Origin: Sphingomonadales bacterium
GTDB taxonomy: Bacteria; Pseudomonadota; Alphaproteobacteria; Sphingomonadales; Sphingomonadaceae
Direction: 5' to 3'
Assembly (NCBI GenBank): GCA_025360285.1
Contig: JANYCM010000171.1
Location: forward strand, 1 to 5,040
DNA: 5,040 nt
A program made the translations under genes and the position numbers. Shown piece after piece: positions 1-4,803 of the stretch (its first letter is position 1; every line of letters begins with the position of its first letter). The notes under the pieces were generated by a model, which was not told the DNA's origin, did not search any database, and worked only from the letters and a program-made list of their open reading frames with translations.

Positions 1-52
1 TCACCGACCAGGGCACCAGCTTTGTCGTCGATCTGATGTACGCCAGCCTGTT
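1..52 (+). repeat. Left arm of inverted repeat: misplaced inverted secB fragment
   Basis: Read on the plus strand, these bases match the minus strand of 277-226 at 50 of 52 positions. Starting at base 3 they translate as TDQGTSFVVDLMYASL, which is SecB residues 81-96 with two changes (S84G from base 12, G95S from base 45). Identity stops at base 53. The arm reaches the window's first base, so it may extend further left. Seen directly: the repeat and its two mismatches. Inferred: a fold-back or template-switch product, or a real inverted duplication. Confidence 0.93.
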
Positions 53-515
53 GCTGCTGAGCCATGTACAGCGAGGCGAAATCGATGGGATCGAGCATCA
101 ACGGCGGGAAGCCGCCATCGCGGGTCGAATCGGCGACGATACGGCGAGCGAAGGGGAACAGGATGCGCGGCGCTTCGATGATCAGGAAGGGCTCCAGCGC
201 CTCTTCGGGCACATTGGCAAGCCCGAACAGGCCGGCGTACATCAGATCGACGACAAAGCTGGTGCTCTGGTCGGTGACCGCCTTGGCGCTTATCTTAAGT
301 TCGACTTCAAAGACATTGTCGCTGGCGCGCTTGGCATTGACGGCGACATTGACTTCGATGCGCGGCTGTTCCGTGCCCTGCAGCGAGGCCGGAGCATTGG
401 GATTTTCGAACGACAGATCCTTCACATATTGGGTTAGGATCGACACCTGGGGCATATCCACAGGGGCCATGTCCATGCCGTTACCGGCAGCGGAAAGATC
501 GATTTCATCGGCCAT
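1..515 (-). CDS. secB: Protein-export chaperone SecB (3' end disrupted at window edge)
   Basis: SecB is a cytosolic tetrameric chaperone that keeps presecretory proteins unfolded and hands them to SecA. Seen: the ATG at 515 opens a frame beginning MADEIDLSAAG. Family-typical segments follow: QYVKDLSFENPNAP (residues 29-42), the peptide around VVDLMYAGLFGLANVPEE (88-105), EAPRILFPFARRIVAD (114-129) and RDGGFPPLMLDPIDF (132-146), then LYMAQQQQAG (149-158), which is where a SecB normally ends. No stop codon follows. From about residue 157 the frame enters bases 1-52, an inverted copy of this gene's own codons 80-97, so residues after about 158 (VHQIDDKAGALVG) are antisense translation and not genuine SecB. 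It lies 70 nt behind rplQ in the same direction. No strong Shine-Dalgarno precedes the ATG; the next Met (residue 14) has none either. Identification is firm; the 3' end cannot be trusted. Confidence 0.93.
   Translation of the reverse strand, partial: MADEIDLSAAGNGMDMAPVDMPQVSILTQYVKDLSFENPNAPASLQGTEQPRIEVNVAVNAKRASDNVFEVELKISAKAVTDQSTSFVVDLMYAGLFGLANVPEEALEPFLIIEAPRILFPFARRIVADSTRDGGFPPLMLDPIDFASLYMAQQQQAGVHQIDDKAGALVG
226..277 (-). repeat. Right arm of inverted repeat, native copy inside secB
   Basis: This is the authentic SecB coding segment (codons 80 to 97, reading TDQSTSFVVDLMYAGL on the minus strand). Its inverted copy is bases 1-52, and the loop between the arms is bases 53-225. The arm sits in frame in an intact family-conserved stretch, so this copy is the original and the left one is the derived copy. 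Confidence 0.93.
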
Positions 516-585
516 GGGAAGGGGTCTTTCGCAAATTATCGAGATACAGGGATCGCGCGCCGGCTAGCAGAGCGCGGCCTTTCGC

Positions 586-999
586 TCAATCCTCGCCGTC
601 AAAGCTTTCAACGGGACCGCTGTCCTGCCCCTTGGCGCTGGTGTCGCGATCGACGAATTCGACGATCGCCATCGGCGTCGCGTCCGAACGGCGGATACCG
701 GCCTTGACGATGCGGACATAACCGCCGGTGCGGTCGGCATAGCGCGCTGCCAGCACGTCGAACAACTTGATCAGCTGGGCATCATCACCCAGCCGGGCAT
801 GGGCGAGACGACGGTTGGACAGGCCACCGCGCTTTGCCAGCGTCACCAGCTTTTCCATATAGGGGCGGATTTCGCGCGCCTTGGGCAGGGTGGTGGTGAT
901 CTGTTCGTGCTTCACAAGGCTGGCCGCCATGTTGCGGAACATCGCCAGCCGATGGCTGCTGGTGCGGCCGAGTTTGCGATGGGCATTACCGTGACGCAT
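586..999 (-). CDS. rplQ: 50S ribosomal protein L17
   Basis: L17 is a large-subunit protein that sits near the peptide exit tunnel. The 137-residue product starts MRHGNAHRKLGRTSSHR, the hallmark N-terminus of the family. It continues with the conserved core: RLAMFRNMAASLVKHEQI (17-34), TTLPKAREIRPYMEKLVTLAK (36-56) and RRLAHARL (63-70), then TGGYVRIVKAGIRRSDATPMAIVEFVD (91-117). The acidic tail from about residue 118 to 137 is a variable extension, common in alphaproteobacteria. The ATG at 999 has a GGAG Shine-Dalgarno at 1008-1011, 8 nt upstream. It is the last ribosomal gene of the operon, 212 nt behind rpoA, and ends in TGA. No clear intrinsic terminator follows in the 70 nt before secB, so secB may be read from the same transcript. 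Confidence 0.98.
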   Translation of the reverse strand: MRHGNAHRKLGRTSSHRLAMFRNMAASLVKHEQITTTLPKAREIRPYMEKLVTLAKRGGLSNRRLAHARLGDDAQLIKLFDVLAARYADRTGGYVRIVKAGIRRSDATPMAIVEFVDRDTSAKGQDSGPVESFDGED

Positions 1000-1211
1000 G
1001 GTGTTTACTCCGTTCGAAAAGGGGCCGTGTCAGGTACCCCGGTTCAGGCTGATGGAAGGGCCAGCCAGATGCCCTTTAGTAGAAATACTGCCGCGGCAAA
1101 GCCGTGGCTGGCGTCGGACGAGTTCGAGGCGAGAAGGCCGCCTCGCCTCGCCGGCCGAGCGTGCGCCAGTCGGCGCGCTTGGCTTCGCCATGCGCGCTCG
1201 CGGCGCTGCGC
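1000..1211 (-). other. Long palindrome-rich rpoA-rplQ spacer
   Basis: This 212-nt gap holds no convincing gene. It is GC-rich and full of inverted repeats. (1) A perfect 9-bp stem pairs 1125-1133 with 1142-1150 around an 8-nt loop. (2) An outer 5-bp stem, 1157-1161 with 1195-1199, encloses a 4-bp hairpin at 1180-1190 and a 5-bp hairpin pairing 1163-1167 with 1172-1176. (3) A 7-bp stem with one mismatch pairs 1091-1097 with 1101-1107 around a 3-nt loop. No U-run follows any of them, so they are not standard intrinsic terminators. The part nearest rplQ (1000-1080) is less structured and carries the rplQ ribosome binding site. A role in mRNA processing or stability is inference. Confidence 0.6.
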
Positions 1212-2261
1212 TTAGAACTCCTGTTCGAGCTTCTTGGCCATTTCCTCGATATTCTCCGGCGGCCAACCAGTGATTTCCATGCCGAGACGCAGACCCATAT
1301 GGCTGAGAACTTCCTTGATTTCATTCAAGGACTTGCGGCCAAAGTTCGGCGTGCGCAGCATTTCGCTTTCGGTCTTCTGGACCAGGTCGCCGATGTAGAT
1401 GATATTGTCGTTCTTCAAGCAGTTGGCCGAACGCACCGACAATTCCAGTTCATCGACCTTCTTGAGCAGGAAGCGGTTGATGACGGTGTTGTCGTCGACT
1501 TCGATGGGGCCACCCGTCGCGATCGGCGCGGCGGCAACCGGCACATGGCCTTCTTCGAAGTTGATGAACAGCTGCAGCTGGTCCTGGAGGATCTTGGCGG
1601 CATAGGCCAGCGCATCTTCCGGGGTGACAGTGCCATCGGTTTCGACCTGGATGGTCAGCTTGTCGTAATCGAGTTCCTGGCCGACGCGGGTGTTATCGAC
1701 CTTGTAGCTGACCTGGCGCACCGGCGAGTAGAGCGCATCGACCGGCACCAGACCGATCGGCGCATCGGCGGGGCGGTTGGCGCTGGCGGGGACATAGCCC
1801 TTGCCGGCTTCGACCGTCAGTTCCATGTTGAGCGTCGCACCTTCATCGAGCGTGCAGATGACGAGGTCCTTGTTCATAACCTCCATGTCGCCGGTGACGG
1901 CAATCTGGCCGGCGGTGACTTCACCGGGGCCGCTCGCCGACAAATGCACACGCTTGGGCTGATCGCCCTGCATGCGCACCGCGACCTGCTTGATGTTGAG
2001 AACAATGTCGGTCACATCTTCACGAACGCCGGCGAGCGACGAGAATTCGTGCAACACACCGTCGATCTTGATGGCAGTAACAGCGGCGCCCTGCAGCGAG
2101 GACAGCAGCACCCGGCGCAGGGCGTTACCAAGCGTCAGGCCAAAGCCGCGCTCCAGCGGTTCGGCGACAAAGCTGCCCTTGCGGCGGCTATCCACGGTCG
2201 GCCGTGATTCGAGCCGGTTCGGCTTCTTCAATTCGGTCCAATTTTTGGCGATTACGGCCAC
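1212..2261 (-). CDS. rpoA: DNA-directed RNA polymerase subunit alpha
   Basis: The alpha subunit dimerises to nucleate RNA polymerase assembly, and its C-terminal domain binds UP elements and activators. The product has 349 residues. The N-terminal domain (about 20-235) carries FVAEPLERGFGLTLGNALRR (31-50) and the segment VLLSSLQGAA (51-60) used in dimerisation and beta/beta' assembly, plus KGYVPASANRP (154-164). A variable linker rich in Ala, Pro and Gly spans 236-257. The C-terminal domain (about 258-330) has VRSANCLKNDNIIYIGDL, where R277 and N280 align with E. coli R265 and N268, and TPNFGRKSL, where G308, K310 and S311 align with E. coli G296, K298 and S299. All DNA-contact positions checked are kept. 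The protein ends KKLEQEF. The start codon is GTG at 2261, with a strong Shine-Dalgarno at 2266-2272; the protein from there matches the family N-terminus. Confidence 0.98.
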   Translation of the reverse strand: MAVIAKNWTELKKPNRLESRPTVDSRRKGSFVAEPLERGFGLTLGNALRRVLLSSLQGAAVTAIKIDGVLHEFSSLAGVREDVTDIVLNIKQVAVRMQGDQPKRVHLSASGPGEVTAGQIAVTGDMEVMNKDLVICTLDEGATLNMELTVEAGKGYVPASANRPADAPIGLVPVDALYSPVRQVSYKVDNTRVGQELDYDKLTIQVETDGTVTPEDALAYAAKILQDQLQLFINFEEGHVPVAAAPIATGGPIEVDDNTVINRFLLKKVDELELSVRSANCLKNDNIIYIGDLVQKTESEMLRTPNFGRKSLNEIKEVLSHMGLRLGMEITGWPPENIEEMAKKLEQEF

Positions 2262-2265
2262 AGGC

Positions 2266-2272
2266 TCACCTC
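2266..2272 (-). promoter_or_regulatory. rpoA ribosome binding site supporting the GTG start
   Basis: On the minus strand this reads GAGGTGA, a 7-base match to the Shine-Dalgarno consensus, with the GAGG core 7 nt before the GTG at 2261. It decides the start despite the non-ATG codon. A tiny frame, ATG ATG AGG TGA (Met-Met-Arg-stop), lies over the site at 2266-2277; it may be chance. Confidence 0.8.
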
Positions 2273-2284
2273 ATCATTGGGAAG

Positions 2285-2304
2285 GGGCGGATCGTCACCC
2301 GCCC
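2285..2304 (-). other. GC-rich hairpin just before the rpoA ribosome binding site
   Basis: A perfect 6-bp stem, GGGCGG (2299-2304) pairing with CCGCCC (2285-2290) on the minus strand, closes an 8-nt loop. Its 3' foot is 12 nt before the rpoA Shine-Dalgarno. It lacks a following U-run, so it is not a terminator. It could influence rpoA translation or mRNA stability, which is inference. Confidence 0.5.
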
Positions 2305-2331
2305 GTCCCCGTCATCAACATTTTCGAAATT

Positions 2332-2354
2332 CCGCGCCCCGGGGGAAGGCGCGG
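2332..2354 (-). other. Stable hairpin shortly after the rpsK stop
   Basis: On the minus strand CCGCGCC (2348-2354) pairs perfectly with GGCGCGG (2332-2338) around a 9-nt loop, 16 nt beyond the rpsK stop codon. The following sequence AATTTCG is only weakly T-rich, so at best this is a leaky terminator; a processing or 3'-end protecting stem is equally possible. Confidence 0.5.
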
Positions 2355-2370
2355 CCGAAACCGCCAGGCG

Positions 2371-2760
2371 TCAGACCCGGCGGCGCTTGGGCGGCCGCAC
2401 GCCATTGTGCGGAATCGGGGTCACGTCGCGGATCGCGGTGATCTGGAAACCGACCGCCTGCAGGGCGCGCAGCGCGCTTTCGCGGCCCGAACCCGGCCCG
2501 CGGACTTCGACTTCCAGGGTGCGAACACCATGTTCCGCGGCCTTTTTACCGGCGTCTTCGGCGGCCATCTGCGCCGCGAACGGCGTCGATTTACGGCTGC
2601 CCTTGAAGCCCATGGTCCCCGCCGACGACCAGGCAATGGCATTGCCCTGCGCATCGGTGATGGTGATCATGGTATTATTGAAACTGGCGTTCACATGGGC
2701 CACGCCCGATGTGATGTTCTTGCGCTCACGGCGCTTGATGCGTGCAACTTCGCGTGCCAT
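2371..2760 (-). CDS. rpsK: 30S ribosomal protein S11
   Basis: S11 is a small-subunit platform protein that contacts 16S rRNA near the E site and the mRNA path. The 129-residue product has the full family pattern. A basic N-terminus (REVARIKRRERKN, 3-15) is followed by GVAHVNASFNNTMITITDAQGN (19-40), AWSSAGTMGFKGSRKSTPFAAQ (43-64), VEVRGPGSGRESALRAL (84-100) and the C-terminal signature IRDVTPIPHNGVRPPKRRRV (110-129). Length is normal for the family. The ATG at 2760 has an AGGA Shine-Dalgarno (2768-2771) 7 nt upstream. It follows rpsM by 51 nt, with a terminator-like hairpin in that gap, and precedes rpoA by 109 nt. rpsD, which sits between rpsK and rpoA in E. coli, is absent here, as is usual in alphaproteobacteria. 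Confidence 0.98.
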   Translation of the reverse strand: MAREVARIKRRERKNITSGVAHVNASFNNTMITITDAQGNAIAWSSAGTMGFKGSRKSTPFAAQMAAEDAGKKAAEHGVRTLEVEVRGPGSGRESALRALQAVGFQITAIRDVTPIPHNGVRPPKRRRV

Positions 2761-2793
2761 CGAAAAATCCTAATCTTTCCGTCGATCGTTGAG

Positions 2794-2814
2794 AAAAAAT
2801 AAGCCCTTGGCTTA
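2794..2814 (-). terminator. Terminator-like hairpin overlapping the rpsM stop codon
   Basis: On the minus strand TAAGCC (2809-2814) pairs perfectly with GGCTTA (2800-2805) around the loop AAG, followed at once by six T residues (2794-2799). The first three bases of the stem are the rpsM stop codon TAA. The preceding Lys-Lys codons (GAAGAAG) can also pair with the U-run, which would lengthen the stem. This has the layout of a rho-independent terminator, but the stem is short with only three G-C pairs and it lies inside an operon, so partial termination or attenuation is more likely than a full stop. Confidence 0.6.
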
Positions 2815-3180
2815 CTTCTTCTTGCCGGCGATCGGCTTGGCCTTACCCTTGCGGGTACGCGCATTGGTGTGGGTGCGCTGGCCGCGCACCGGGAGGCCGC
2901 GACGATGGCGCAGGCCGCGATAGCAGGCGAGGTCCATCAGACGCTTGATGTTCATAGCCGTCTGGCGGCGAAGATCACCCTCGACCGTCAGTTCCTTGTC
3001 GATCTTTTCACGAATAGACAGGACTTCCGAATCAGTCAGGTCCTGGACGCGGCGTTCGACGGGAAAACCCAGTTCGTCGGCGATGCGCTTGGCGGTGGTA
3101 CGGCCGATGCCGTGGATATAGGTCAAGGCGATTTCAACGCGCTTGTTGGTCGGGATGTTTACACCCGCAATACGTGCCAC
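2812..3180 (-). CDS. rpsM: 30S ribosomal protein S13
   Basis: S13 sits in the head of the small subunit, where it makes bridges to the 50S and touches P-site tRNA through its basic tail. The product has 122 residues from the GTG at 3180 and begins (M)ARIAGVNIPTNKRVEIALTY, exactly the family N-terminus. Further features are IHGIGRTTAKRIADELG (22-38), TVEGDLRRQTAMNIKRLMDL (65-84), the signature YRGLRHRRGLPVRGQRTHTN (87-106) and a Lys-rich tail (110-122). A longer frame with an ATG at 3234 exists, but its extra 18 residues match nothing in S13, and a strong ribosome binding site precedes the GTG. It is the first gene of the alpha operon here and has its own promoter about 140 nt upstream. Confidence 0.97.
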   Translation of the reverse strand: MARIAGVNIPTNKRVEIALTYIHGIGRTTAKRIADELGFPVERRVQDLTDSEVLSIREKIDKELTVEGDLRRQTAMNIKRLMDLACYRGLRHRRGLPVRGQRTHTNARTRKGKAKPIAGKKK

Positions 3181-3187
3181 AGAGTAT

Positions 3188-3195
3188 TTCCTTCC
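3188..3195 (-). promoter_or_regulatory. rpsM ribosome binding site supporting the GTG start
   Basis: The minus strand reads GGAAGGAA, ending 7 nt before the GTG at 3180. It contains the AAGGA Shine-Dalgarno core at ideal spacing and, with the universal S13 N-terminus, rules out the upstream ATG at 3234. Confidence 0.85.
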
Positions 3196-3204
3196 AAGCT
3201 CCAC

Positions 3205-3227
3205 GGAATGCGCTGGGCAGGCATCCC
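3205..3227 (-). promoter_or_regulatory. Leader hairpin upstream of the rpsM ribosome binding site
   Basis: In the minus-strand transcript GGGAUGC (3221-3227) pairs with GCAUUCC (3205-3211) as a 7-bp stem with one G-U wobble around a 9-nt loop, ending 9 nt before the Shine-Dalgarno. The same pair on the opposite strand would be an A-C mismatch, which fits a structure acting in this transcript. A second 5-bp GC stem lies at 3248-3262. The alpha-operon leader of E. coli is regulated by S4; here rpsD is not in the operon, so any ligand is unknown. Confidence 0.4.
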
Positions 3228-3294
3228 ATCTCAAAGCAAGAACCGCACGGCCGGAAGGGCCGCCGGGTCAGTGATCCGGTTAATCGGAAAAGGG

Positions 3295-3323
3295 CTGCTA
3301 GCCGGCTCACAAGCCAGAGTCAA
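3295..3323 (-). promoter_or_regulatory. Probable housekeeping promoter of the rpsM-rpsK-rpoA-rplQ operon
   Basis: The minus strand has TTGACT at 3318-3323, a 17-nt spacer, then TAGCAG at 3295-3300, within GCTAGCAG. This matches the alphaproteobacterial sigma-70-type pattern TTGACNS ... GCTANAWC: the -35 is complete and the -10 keeps GCTA plus the W position, with two mismatches. It starts 16 nt after the S41 peptidase stop codon and would put transcription start near 3288, leaving a leader of about 108 nt before rpsM. It makes the ribosomal genes independent of the peptidase gene upstream. Confidence 0.65.
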
Positions 3324-3339
3324 GGGGACAAGCCGCGCC

Positions 3340-4773
3340 TCAAAAACTGCCCGGCACCTCACGTTGCATGGCGCTTGGCTTGTCGGGCATCAGCAACGTC
3401 CGCACCGCAGGCGACGCCGCCAGCGACAGTGCCTTGGCATCGGTGCTGATCGGCGTGCAGGGCCGTCCGGCAAGAAAGTCCAGCGCCGTCGCCGTTGATG
3501 CCTCGGCCGGGTCGCCCATCGGTTGGGCCAGCGCATCATCGGCACGGCAGGTGGCGCCGACTGTGCTGGCCAGGCCGCTGAAATAATTGCCCTGGCGCGC
3601 GGCATTCTGCGTCGCAAAGGCAATGACCCGCAACCGATCGTCGCATTCGGCGCGATCCAGCGCTACCTGGCCGACGGGCTTGCCATAGGTATTGGCACCG
3701 ATCAGCGCCGCCGCTGCCCCCAGATAGGGGGTGAAGGCATTGATCACCAATTCGCTGGCCGAGGCGGTGCCGGACGTGCCGATGAAGGCGATGCGCATCG
3801 GCCGGATCGATTCAGCCTGGGGCCTGAACAGCCGCGTAGCGTTGTTGGCGGACTTTTCGGGGCGGAAACTTGTGAAGCTGAACACATCGGACGCCAGCCG
3901 ATTATCACCCAGCAAATCGCCGATCAGTTCGGCGATCGAAACCAGCCCGCCGCCATTATAGCGCACATCAAAGATCACCTGCGTCACGCCCTGGGCGCGG
4001 AAGCTGGCGAAGGCCGTGCGCAGTGCCGGATCGGCCGGCGTGATGAAACTGCGCAGATTGATATAGCCGATCTTCTGCCCGCCATCATTGATGATGCGGG
4101 TGCCGAAACGCGGCGAAATTGGCTGGATGGAGAAATCCGCCTTGGCGATGGTCAGGGTGCGGGTGCCGGCGCCATCGCGGATTTGCAGGCTGCGCGTCAC
4201 GCCGGCGTTGGCCGGGCCAAAGGCATTGCTCAACCCGGCGCTGCCGCCGGCGGCGAGGATCGAATCCACCGATTGCAGGCTGGCCTGGTCGGTGCCGATC
4301 GCCAGTATCTCGGCGCCGCGGTCGATGCCGGCGGCCAGTGCCGGCGCGCCTTCATAGGCATCGGCGACGAACACCCGCCGTGCCGCCGTATCGGTCTGCA
4401 ACCTTATGCCGAACGCCGCCGTGGCACCCGAGGCGTAAAAGGCATTTTCATCGGCAATCGAGGTCAGATAGGTGAAATAGCGGTCGCGCCCCTGACCGCG
4501 TGCCGTCGCCGTCAATGCATCGACATAATCGCCGACCGTCGCATAGGGCGTCGGGTCAAGGCTGGCCGGCAGCGTTTCGGGAAACAGATACCATTCGCGC
4601 AATTGCGCTGCGGCCCAATCCTGGCGGGACCGCAGCGAACAGGTGGCGGCCGTCGTCGTCCCCGTCGTCGTGCCGCCGCTGGTTGTCGTCGATGTCGGCG
4701 ACCCACCGCCGCCGCACGCCGTGACCAGCAGCGCCAGCGCCATGACGGCAGCCGCCACCGGATTGGCCCTCAT
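3340..4773 (-). CDS. S41-family (C-terminal processing type) peptidase, predicted lipoprotein
   Basis: This is a predicted envelope serine protease of 477 residues. The N-terminus is a lipoprotein signal: Arg2, a hydrophobic stretch (6-18) and lipobox VTAC with Cys20, followed by a Gly/Ser/Thr-rich flexible linker (21-44). A helical segment with DWAAAQLREWYLFPETLP (52-69) follows, then a PDZ-like region (about 115-210) and the S41 catalytic core (about 215-435). The core holds INLRSF (238-243), FDVRYNGGG (268-276) and GTASASE (335-341); S338 aligns with the nucleophile S430 of E. coli Tsp, and K365 in TYGKPVGQ (362-369) aligns with its catalytic Lys455. Four Cys (45, 377, 409, 439) could form disulfides after export. 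Substrate is unknown. It follows adk by 30 nt and is probably co-transcribed with it. The Shine-Dalgarno is weak, but the next Met (11) would destroy the signal peptide. Confidence 0.93.
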   Translation of the reverse strand: MRANPVAAAVMALALLVTACGGGGSPTSTTTSGGTTTGTTTAATCSLRSRQDWAAAQLREWYLFPETLPASLDPTPYATVGDYVDALTATARGQGRDRYFTYLTSIADENAFYASGATAAFGIRLQTDTAARRVFVADAYEGAPALAAGIDRGAEILAIGTDQASLQSVDSILAAGGSAGLSNAFGPANAGVTRSLQIRDGAGTRTLTIAKADFSIQPISPRFGTRIINDGGQKIGYINLRSFITPADPALRTAFASFRAQGVTQVIFDVRYNGGGLVSIAELIGDLLGDNRLASDVFSFTSFRPEKSANNATRLFRPQAESIRPMRIAFIGTSGTASASELVINAFTPYLGAAAALIGANTYGKPVGQVALDRAECDDRLRVIAFATQNAARQGNYFSGLASTVGATCRADDALAQPMGDPAEASTATALDFLAGRPCTPISTDAKALSLAASPAVRTLLMPDKPSAMQREVPGSF

Positions 4774-4803
4774 AGCGGAACGACCCCGGCCGAACGCATC
4801 ACA

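Noticed and set aside
559..570. 12-base match between the rplQ-secB gap (plus strand) and the operon promoter -10 region (minus strand)
   Set aside because: It is centred on the palindrome GCTAGC, has no -35 partner, and one such 12-base match is expected by chance in 5 kb.
516..585. GATAAT as a -10 box for secB, and a 10-bp direct repeat (GCGAAAGGCC / GCGAAAGACC, at 576-585 and 523-532)
   Set aside because: No -35-like element lies at the right distance, and a single 9-of-10 short repeat is within chance for a 5-kb window.
1081..1100. TTGCCG ... TACTAA promoter-like sequence for rplQ
   Set aside because: The spacing between the two boxes is only 12 nt, and no -35-like box lies at 17 nt.
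1030..1266. Minus-strand open frame of 78 codons in the rpoA-rplQ gap
   Set aside because: It overlaps the rpoA 3' end in another frame, has Ala/Arg-rich composition expected from GC-rich palindromes, and has no convincing ribosome binding site.
1104..2207. Long plus-strand open frame (367 codons) opposite rpoA
   Set aside because: It is the antisense of an unambiguous rpoA; the frame is open because of GC-rich codon use and the protein has no recognisable features.
3181..3234. 18-residue N-terminal extension of S13 from the ATG at 3234
   Set aside because: The extra residues (MRWDACPAHS...) do not resemble S13, while the GTG at 3180 gives the exact family N-terminus with an ideal ribosome binding site.
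2869..3498. Plus-strand open frame of 209 codons across rpsM and the S41 gene end
   Set aside because: It is antisense to two real genes and to the promoter gap and ends in a low-complexity Arg-rich stretch.
4625..4705. Trinucleotide-like repeat run (GTC/GTCGTC) near the S41 gene start
   Set aside because: It encodes the Thr-rich linker after the lipobox; low-complexity linkers are normal in lipoproteins.
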